From positions 1-28,821 of the forward strand of contig CADBNP010000134.1 of assembly GCA_902796095.1 (NCBI GenBank): 28,821 nucleotides of DNA. Direction: 5' to 3'. The notes under the pieces were generated by a model. That model saw nothing but the letters and a program-made list of their open reading frames with translations. It made no database searches and was not told the DNA's origin. Made by a program: the position numbers and the translations under genes. This stretch comes from an uncultured Aeromonadales bacterium (GTDB lineage Bacteria; Pseudomonadota; Gammaproteobacteria; Enterobacterales; Succinivibrionaceae). This document shows positions 23,702 through 28,821 of this stretch, in pieces. The first letter of the stretch is position 1. Each line of letters opens with the position of its first letter.

Positions 23702-24978
23702 GCAGAAAGGTTGAACTTCTGAGTCCGGCAGGTACTCTTAAGAATCTGCGCTACGCCATTGCCTACGGAGCTGATGCCGTCTATGCCGGTCAGCCCCGTT
23801 ACTCCCTCAGAGTAAGAAACAATGATTTCGATCTGGACAATCTCAGGATTGGAATAGATGAGGCACATGCTCACAATAAAAAAGTTTATGTTGTCGTCAA
23901 CATACAGCCTCACAATGCAAAGCTCAGAAGTTTTACCGAAGACATGCGGGAGGTGATGGCACTGAAGCCGGATGCCCTCATAATGTCAGATCCCGGACTG
24001 ATGATGCTGCTGAGAGAACAGTTTCCCGATGCCTGCATCCATCTTTCAGTCCAGGCAAATGCCGTCAACTGGGCTACAGTAAAATTCTATCAGCAGCAGG
24101 GGATATCAAGAGTAATTCTTTCCCGTGAACTTTCCCTGGAGGAAATTGAGGAAATCCGCCAGAGATGCCCTGACATCGAACTGGAGGTTTTTGTTCACGG
24201 AGCTCTCTGCATGGCATATTCCGGACGCTGCCTGCTGTCCGGATACATGAATCACCGAGATCCAAACCAGGGCACCTGCACCAACGCCTGCAGATGGCTT
24301 TACCGCATAAAACCTGGAATCGAGGATGATCTTGGCAATATTGTCGCCCTGCCTCACACTACTCAGCCGGTACTGCTGGAGGAGCCGGAGCGAAAGGACG
24401 AGCTCATGAGTGCATTCGAGGATGAACACGGTACCTACATTTTCAACTCGAAGGATCTAAAGGCGGTAAGGCTTGTGGAACGTCTTGTCAATATAGGCGT
24501 TGATTCACTCAAAATCGAAGGCAGAACAAAGTCCTTCTACTATGTGGCCAGAACCGCCCAGATTTACAGACAGGCCATAGATGACGCTCTGGCAGGAAAA
24601 CCTTTCAATCCAGAACTTTCTTCGGAGCTTGACACCCTGGCAGCCCGTGGTTATACCGAAGGTTTCCTGGTAAGACACCGGCACAGTGAATATCAGAATT
24701 ACGAATACGGTTCATCTGTTTCTGAAAAGGCAAAACTTGCAGGAGAAATTATCGGACGTGAAGGTGAATATGCTGTTGTCGATGTCCGTAATCATTTTGA
24801 GGAAGGAGATCGCATTATTGTAATGACTCCGTCCGGACAGTTCGATGCGGTTGTCAGCGGCATGCTTGACAAAGATCATCGTCCGGTAACTGTTGCCCCG
24901 GGGGACGGATACAGGATCCTGCTTCCGCTGAAGGACGAAAGAGATCTGTCCTTCGGTATTATTCTGCGGATGCTCTAG
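23698..24978 (+). CDS. trhP: tRNA hydroxylation protein TrhP (YegQ, U32 family)
   Basis: TrhP makes 5-hydroxyuridine at position 34 of tRNAs from prephenate under oxygen-poor conditions; it belongs to the former peptidase U32 family. Similarity to E. coli YegQ is very high: ELLSPAGTLKNLRYAIAYGA, AVYAGQPRYSLRVRNN, LSVQANAVNWATVKF, ILSRELSLEEIEEI and VHGALCMAYSGRCLLSG. Conserved cysteines C171, C178, C194 and C198 could hold an iron-sulfur cluster. At 426 residues it is shorter than E. coli TrhP (453), lacking part of a middle loop and the tail. It overlaps rdgC by 4 bases, and the ferredoxin gene follows after 8 bases. Confidence 0.95.
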   Translation: MSRKVELLSPAGTLKNLRYAIAYGADAVYAGQPRYSLRVRNNDFDLDNLRIGIDEAHAHNKKVYVVVNIQPHNAKLRSFTEDMREVMALKPDALIMSDPGLMMLLREQFPDACIHLSVQANAVNWATVKFYQQQGISRVILSRELSLEEIEEIRQRCPDIELEVFVHGALCMAYSGRCLLSGYMNHRDPNQGTCTNACRWLYRIKPGIEDDLGNIVALPHTTQPVLLEEPERKDELMSAFEDEHGTYIFNSKDLKAVRLVERLVNIGVDSLKIEGRTKSFYYVARTAQIYRQAIDDALAGKPFNPELSSELDTLAARGYTEGFLVRHRHSEYQNYEYGSSVSEKAKLAGEIIGREGEYAVVDVRNHFEEGDRIIVMTPSGQFDAVVSGMLDKDHRPVTVAPGDGYRILLPLKDERDLSFGIILRML

Positions 24979-24986
24979 GAGCAGGT

Positions 24987-25238
24987 ATGTCATATCAGAT
25001 TGGCAGGAAGTGCATCAACTGCGATATGTGTGAAATGGAATGCCCCAATCACGCCATCAGCATGGGTGCGGAAATTTACGAAATCGATCCTGACAAATGC
25101 ACCGAATGCAAAGGATTCTACGACTCGCCAACCTGTGTGAGTGTATGTCCGATCCACTGCATCAAAAAAATAGAAGATTCGGATCCTGACGGTACCGGCA
25201 GCCAAAAAGGCAAAACAGCAAAAAAGAATCAGAACTAA
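24987..25238 (+). CDS. yfhL: YfhL family 4Fe-4S ferredoxin
   Basis: An 83-residue two-cluster ferredoxin. The first motif CINCDMCEMEC and the second CTECKG...CVSVCP include the eight expected cysteines, and the N-terminal 55 residues closely follow E. coli YfhL (86 residues). The tail is instead short, polar and lysine-rich. It lies 8 bases after trhP, behind a GGAG ribosome site, and ends the rdgC-trhP-yfhL operon. Because TrhP probably carries an iron-sulfur cluster, YfhL may be its electron donor (inference from position). Confidence 0.93.
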   Translation: MSYQIGRKCINCDMCEMECPNHAISMGAEIYEIDPDKCTECKGFYDSPTCVSVCPIHCIKKIEDSDPDGTGSQKGKTAKKNQN

Positions 25239-25248
25239 AACTGAAGAA

Positions 25249-25280
25249 CCCGGAAGAACCTTTTACAGTGGTTACCCGGG
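25249..25280 (+). terminator. Possible terminator of rdgC-trhP-yfhL
   Basis: CCCGG...AACC pairs with GGTT..CCGGG (25249-25260 with 25270-25280), followed by AAATTT rather than a T tract. A competing hairpin (CCGGGAAAT/ATTTCCGG) follows. The rest of the 369-base gap to 25607 contains only a CTTAAG...CTTAAG hairpin and no gene I can support. Confidence 0.35.
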
Positions 25281-25558
25281 AAATTTGCAGATTTCCGGTT
25301 ACCGGTTTCCTGTTCAGGCTTAAGATTTCCTGCTTAAGAACGAAACGGTTTCCTGACTATTTCAGTATTTTCAGAAGACTGTTTTCTTTCCGGCAGATTG
25401 ATTAAAGACATCTGTACTCTGCATATGCCGTGACGATGCATACTATCTGATCCTGTCCGGGAACGTTTCTGATCACCCGTATCTGCTCCAGAACAGTTTA
25501 ATATCCTTTACAGTATGCTGAAAACTGCATAGATGCATGACGTTCCTGACGGTAAGCA

Positions 25559-25586
25559 TTTCCAGATCCCCTGTTAGTTTTAGAAT
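25559..25586 (+). promoter_or_regulatory. Possible promoter of the AAA-ATPase/nuclease gene
   Basis: TTTCCA (25559-25564) and TAGAAT (25581-25586) are separated by 16 bases. The leader would be only about 15 bases, beginning close to the AAGGA ribosome site. Confidence 0.3.
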
Positions 25587-25607
25587 AAATCTTAAGGAAC
25601 AATCACC

Positions 25608-27377
25608 ATGAAGCTGAAATTATTACCTGAACAGATCAGCAGCTACAGTGAACTTATTACAGGCAACTATGCCTTTGTAGACAAAACCAGATTTATCGAA
25701 CTGATTGAAAAAAAAGGTTTAAAGGTTCCTTTATTTCTCCGTCCAAGAAGATTCGGCAAAACTCTGTTTTCAAATATACTTGCTGACTACTATGACATCA
25801 GCACCGTCCATATTTTCAATGAACTGTTTGCCGATACCTACATAGGGAAAAATCCCACGCCGAACAGAAATTCATGCTATATCCTCCGACTGGATTTTTC
25901 AGGCATCGATTCAAGAAACCTGGAAGCAAACTTTTTCATAAAGGTGAAAAAATATCTTCAGAATTTCTGCATACACTACAGAGACTTGAACCTGAGCATA
26001 GATCAGGTTACCGACAGTGCTTCCTCCTTAATCACTCAGTTCTTTTCATCCTTCAGGGCAGCCAGAAGGAATCCAAATGACAGACTGTTCATTATCATTG
26101 ATGAGTATGACAATTTTGCCAATGAAGTGCTGACGACAGATATTAACCATTTCAGAAATATAACCTCGTCAGACGGTTTTTTAAAAAATTTTTATGCGAC
26201 TCTTAAGGCGGAATCAGCCAGCCGTGATACGGCCATCTGGAAATTTTTCATAACAGGCGTTTCGTCAATAATGATCAATTCCGTAACATCCGGATTCAAT
26301 TCCAAAAATATCTCCTTCGATTCGGATTTCAATGAAATGGCAGGATTTACCGAAAATGAACTGAGAGATCTGATCAGTCAGACCATGGAAATGACCGCCT
26401 ATGATCAAATCTTTACTGAGGACGATCTCATAGCAAAAATGAAGCTTTATTTTGACGGATACTCATTCTGCAGGAAAGGGGGATCTCACCTTTTCAATTC
26501 CTCCATGTGCATCAACTATCTCAGCCGGGTCATGGATGAAAAGGAACTCACAAACGATTTCAGTGACGCCAACGTCAGTCTGGACGTCGACAAATTTTCC
26601 AGACTGATGAATCTAATCAGGGAGGAGGATCGCATAAAAATTATCAGAAGCATTGCTCAGACCGGCGATAACTGCAACAGCGGATATCTTCCTGGAGCAG
26701 TAGTTGAAAATCTGAACATCAACAGAGAAAGGGACTACACCTTCAGTGAGGGTATATCTATGCTTTTTTACCTTGGATATCTGACATTTTACTGTGATGA
26801 GGAAAACGAAGAGCCTGTCTTTAAGGTCCCAAATTTAAGCTACAGAAAAATGTTCATGGAGTACTACATTTCACAGTTCTTCAACGAGGGAACCCTGACT
26901 GGTGATTACAGAAGACTTGGCAGCTTTGAAAAATCCGGTGACATGGACTCTTTTGTAAAATACCTCGACGAAATCATCACCGGCATACTTCCTGACAACA
27001 GAAATGATGTGAATGAACGGGTTATTGTTTCACTGGCCGGAGAAGTTATTCTTACAAATCTCAGGCACTGCAGTCCTTACGTAGAGTATGAGATCAGAAT
27101 TGACGGCAGAAGAACAAAGGAAAGAGCAGATCTGGTTGTTTTCAATGAGTACAGAAACAGGCCGTCATTTCTGATAGAGTTTAAGTTTCTTCGGGAAACT
27201 GCAGAACATAAGGATGCAACAAGAGAAAAAAATATAGAAGAGCAAAAAAGAGAAGCCCGCGAACAAATCAGAAAGTACATGAATGATGACAGACTGAAGA
27301 TAACACCAAATCTGCAGAAATACATCATCATTTACGCATATGACAGGCTGATCTGGGAGAAATACGAACAGTTCTAA
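25608..27377 (+). CDS. DUF1703-type AAA-ATPase / PD-(D/E)XK nuclease-like protein
   Basis: A 589-residue two-part protein of a family common in gut and oral anaerobes, often in many copies, whose function is unknown. The N-terminal AAA-ATPase-like domain has the family's atypical P-loop RPRRFGKTLF (45-54; G50, K51) and Walker B FIIIDEYDNF (161-170). The C-terminal PD-(D/E)XK-like domain has RADLVV (D508) and FLIEFKF (E524, K526), which would be its catalytic residues, so both halves look active. There is no signal peptide. It stands alone with its own ribosome site AAGGA, convergent with htpX. Its patchy distribution suggests it is mobile or was acquired by transfer. A DNA- or RNA-directed defence role is possible but unproven. 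Confidence 0.88.
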   Translation: MKLKLLPEQISSYSELITGNYAFVDKTRFIELIEKKGLKVPLFLRPRRFGKTLFSNILADYYDISTVHIFNELFADTYIGKNPTPNRNSCYILRLDFSGIDSRNLEANFFIKVKKYLQNFCIHYRDLNLSIDQVTDSASSLITQFFSSFRAARRNPNDRLFIIIDEYDNFANEVLTTDINHFRNITSSDGFLKNFYATLKAESASRDTAIWKFFITGVSSIMINSVTSGFNSKNISFDSDFNEMAGFTENELRDLISQTMEMTAYDQIFTEDDLIAKMKLYFDGYSFCRKGGSHLFNSSMCINYLSRVMDEKELTNDFSDANVSLDVDKFSRLMNLIREEDRIKIIRSIAQTGDNCNSGYLPGAVVENLNINRERDYTFSEGISMLFYLGYLTFYCDEENEEPVFKVPNLSYRKMFMEYYISQFFNEGTLTGDYRRLGSFEKSGDMDSFVKYLDEIITGILPDNRNDVNERVIVSLAGEVILTNLRHCSPYVEYEIRIDGRRTKERADLVVFNEYRNRPSFLIEFKFLRETAEHKDATREKNIEEQKREAREQIRKYMNDDRLKITPNLQKYIIIYAYDRLIWEKYEQF

Positions 27378-27403
27378 CAGTTAAAAATCTTCAGCACCAC
27401 ACA

Positions 27404-27458
27404 AACAAAAACAGAGAGAATTTCAGACAGTTACATTTTATGCTTCAATTCTCTCTGT
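27404..27458 (-). terminator. Terminator of htpX, shared convergent hairpin
   Basis: A perfect 12-bp stem (ACAGAGAGAATT/AATTCTCTCTGT, 27411-27422 with 27447-27458) has a 24-base loop. On the minus strand it is followed by TTTTGTTTG. It also lies 34 bases past the stop codon of the plus-strand gene and may block both. Confidence 0.7.
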
Positions 27459-27488
27459 ACCTGAATTCAGATATCTCAGATCTGAAAA

Positions 27489-28406
27489 TCAGTGGCGTAA
27501 ATTCCTGAGTGCATCAATTCTTTCATTCAGAGGCGGATGACTTGCAAAGAGTGAAAGGAAAGCTTTTTTCGTATCGGAAATACAGAGAGCCCTGATGGAA
27601 GATGATGCTTCAGAATCACTTTCCGTGGATGATGCAGATCCGTGTCTTAAAGCCTCAAGAGCAGCAATCATTTTATCCGCACCCACGGCTTCAGCAGATC
27701 CGGCATCAGCTCTGAACTCTCTCCATCTTGAAAACTTCATCAGAATAAGTGTTGCTCCGACTCCGAAAACAACCTGGAATATGGAGCTGATAAATGAATA
27801 GACAAGTCTGTACACCATGAAATTGCTGCGGGAATCTCTGCCCTTGGTTAAAGTGTTGGCAATCAGAAGAGCAAAAATCGTGGAGAAAGCATATACAAAT
27901 GAATTCAGCAGACCCTGAAGAAGTGACGATGTCACCATGTCACCGTTTGCCACATGAGACATCTCATGCCCGAGAACAGCTTCACACTCGTCCCTGCTCA
28001 TACTGCTGAACAGACCGGTACTTACACATACAAGAGCATTGTTTCTGTTCCAGCCGGTGGCGAAGGCATTCATTTCCCTTGAATTGTAAATACCCACCTC
28101 CGGCATGCCGACACCCTTCTTGTCTGCAAGAGCCCTGACCGTATCCACAAGCCAGATCTCATCCTGAGATGACGGAACTTCTATAACCCTTACCTTCATA
28201 GCCTTCTTAACCATGAATTTTGACATGAATAGACTGATCAGGGAGCCGCCGAAACCCCACAGGCAGGATATGACAAGAACAGCAACCAGATCACCATCCT
28301 TGGTCATATCTATATCAAGAACAGCGAAGGTAACGGTTGCAAAAATTCCGAAAACGAGAAGTATGGCAAGCATCATGCCTATGTAATAGGCACCGCGAGT
28401 AAGCAT
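27489..28406 (-). CDS. htpX: Membrane protease HtpX
   Basis: HtpX is an inner-membrane zinc metalloprotease (M48) that degrades misfolded membrane proteins, overlapping with FtsH. The 305-residue protein has two N-terminal membrane segments (about 8-30 and 41-62). The zinc motif HEMSH has H147 and H151 as ligands and E148 as catalytic base. Two more hydrophobic segments (about 163-186 and 200-223) follow, and the third ligand is probably E230 in SRWREFRADAGSA. The E. coli protein has 293 residues. The ribosome site is TAGGAG. I looked for a sigma-32 promoter upstream and saw no convincing one. Confidence 0.97.
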   Translation of the reverse strand: MLTRGAYYIGMMLAILLVFGIFATVTFAVLDIDMTKDGDLVAVLVISCLWGFGGSLISLFMSKFMVKKAMKVRVIEVPSSQDEIWLVDTVRALADKKGVGMPEVGIYNSREMNAFATGWNRNNALVCVSTGLFSSMSRDECEAVLGHEMSHVANGDMVTSSLLQGLLNSFVYAFSTIFALLIANTLTKGRDSRSNFMVYRLVYSFISSIFQVVFGVGATLILMKFSRWREFRADAGSAEAVGADKMIAALEALRHGSASSTESDSEASSSIRALCISDTKKAFLSLFASHPPLNERIDALRNLRH

Positions 28407-28767
28407 AATAATCTCCTATTTTAAAAACTGAACTAAACTGAATAAATCATACAGCAATGTACATTTCATATCCAGACAACACAAACATTTTACCGAACAA
28501 AAACAACCGTAAGGAAAGAACTTAACCTTTTCTCCCGGAGCTGAGCGGGATATTCTTACAAAAACAGCGACTGTGCGGAAACCGATGATGCAGACACTCA
28601 TTACCTTTGCTTGACTGTATTTCACTTTTTTCTGAACACTGCTGAACGCAGCAGTTCCGGTTATATTTCAAAAAATGATAATCACCTCACAAATTGATTT
28701 ATAATGAGAACAGAATTTGTTATTTAATTTCCGACCTGCAGCAACGATCTGCACGATGGGAGATACC
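28407..28767. other. Divergent intergenic region between htpX and a membrane protein gene
   Basis: No gene is supported here. A short minus-strand frame at 28416-28625 has no ribosome site or family similarity. A perfect hairpin ACTGCTG-aacg-CAGCAGT lies at 28638-28655. A TATAAT (28700-28705) without a clear -35 box could be the -10 element for the gene starting at 28768. Confidence 0.5.
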
Positions 28768-28821
28768 ATGGAACTGACCGGATTACAGATTGCTCTGATA
28801 CTTTTAACCATGCTTATAATC
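28768..28821 (+). CDS. Partial: N-terminus of a membrane protein, possibly PTS IIC (mannose family)
   Basis: Only the first 18 codons lie in the window. A GGGAG ribosome site precedes the ATG by 7 bases. The start reads MELTGLQIALILLTMLII, a hydrophobic first membrane helix. Mannose/sorbose-family PTS IIC permeases begin very similarly (E. coli ManY starts MEITTLQIVLVF), so a sugar PTS subunit is the best guess. The fragment is too short to be sure. Confidence 0.45.
   Translation, partial: MELTGLQIALILLTMLII

Noticed and set aside
28416..28625. Minus-strand 69-codon frame upstream of htpX
   Set aside because: No ribosome site or domain; it runs through the htpX leader region.
1..28821. CRISPR array, rRNA, tRNA, prophage or phage integration site
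   Set aside because: I saw no regularly spaced repeats, no tRNA or rRNA signatures and no phage genes.

Overview
The window looks like chromosome from a gammaproteobacterium. The best inference is an anaerobic member of the Aeromonadales/Succinivibrionaceae type. DnaK, GrpE, BamE, RdgC, TrhP, YfhL, RnfH and HtpX all read like gammaproteobacterial versions. The order grpE < > nadK-recN-bamE ... < rnfH is the familiar enterobacterial neighbourhood. A kexin-like protease followed by a small secreted partner matches an arrangement known from Aeromonas. Base composition is moderate, with AT-rich gaps. I see no rRNA, tRNA, prophage or CRISPR array.

Layout: (1) 1-7000, minus strand, is a heat-shock block. 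dnaK, dnaJ and greA are closely spaced, and grpE lies 2.2 kb upstream; dnaK and grpE each have a sigma-32-like promoter. Between grpE and dnaK sit an AIM24-family gene, a secreted chagasin-type cysteine-protease inhibitor and a 320-bp internally deleted IS200/IS605-type (tnpB) element that keeps its omega-RNA-like tail. (2) 7000-10300, plus strand: nadK, recN, bamE. (3) 10377-13114: a P-domain subtilisin and its overlapping small secreted partner. (4) 13168-14511: rnfH and a VOC-fold gene on the minus strand, separated by a 690-bp patch bounded by two outward-facing transposon-end-like sequences. (5) 14624-18391: ackA (minus) and ppk (plus). (6) 18603-22007: a 1134-codon SbcC/Rad50-like coiled-coil protein on the minus strand that keeps the zinc hook but lacks every recognisable ATPase motif. 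(7) 22428-25238, plus strand: a small unknown gene, then rdgC-trhP-yfhL. (8) 25608-28821: a DUF1703-type AAA-ATPase/nuclease protein, htpX (minus), and the first 18 codons of a membrane protein running off the end.

The genes serve protein quality control (DnaK/DnaJ/GrpE, HtpX), DNA repair and recombination (RecN, RdgC, the SbcC-like protein), envelope assembly (BamE), secreted proteolysis and its control, tRNA wobble hydroxylation (TrhP, probably with the ferredoxin YfhL), and acetate, NADP and polyphosphate metabolism. The most unusual items are the headless SbcC relative beside rdgC, the protease/partner pair, and the two tnpB-type remnants, one of which appears to supply the ribosome-binding site of rnfH.
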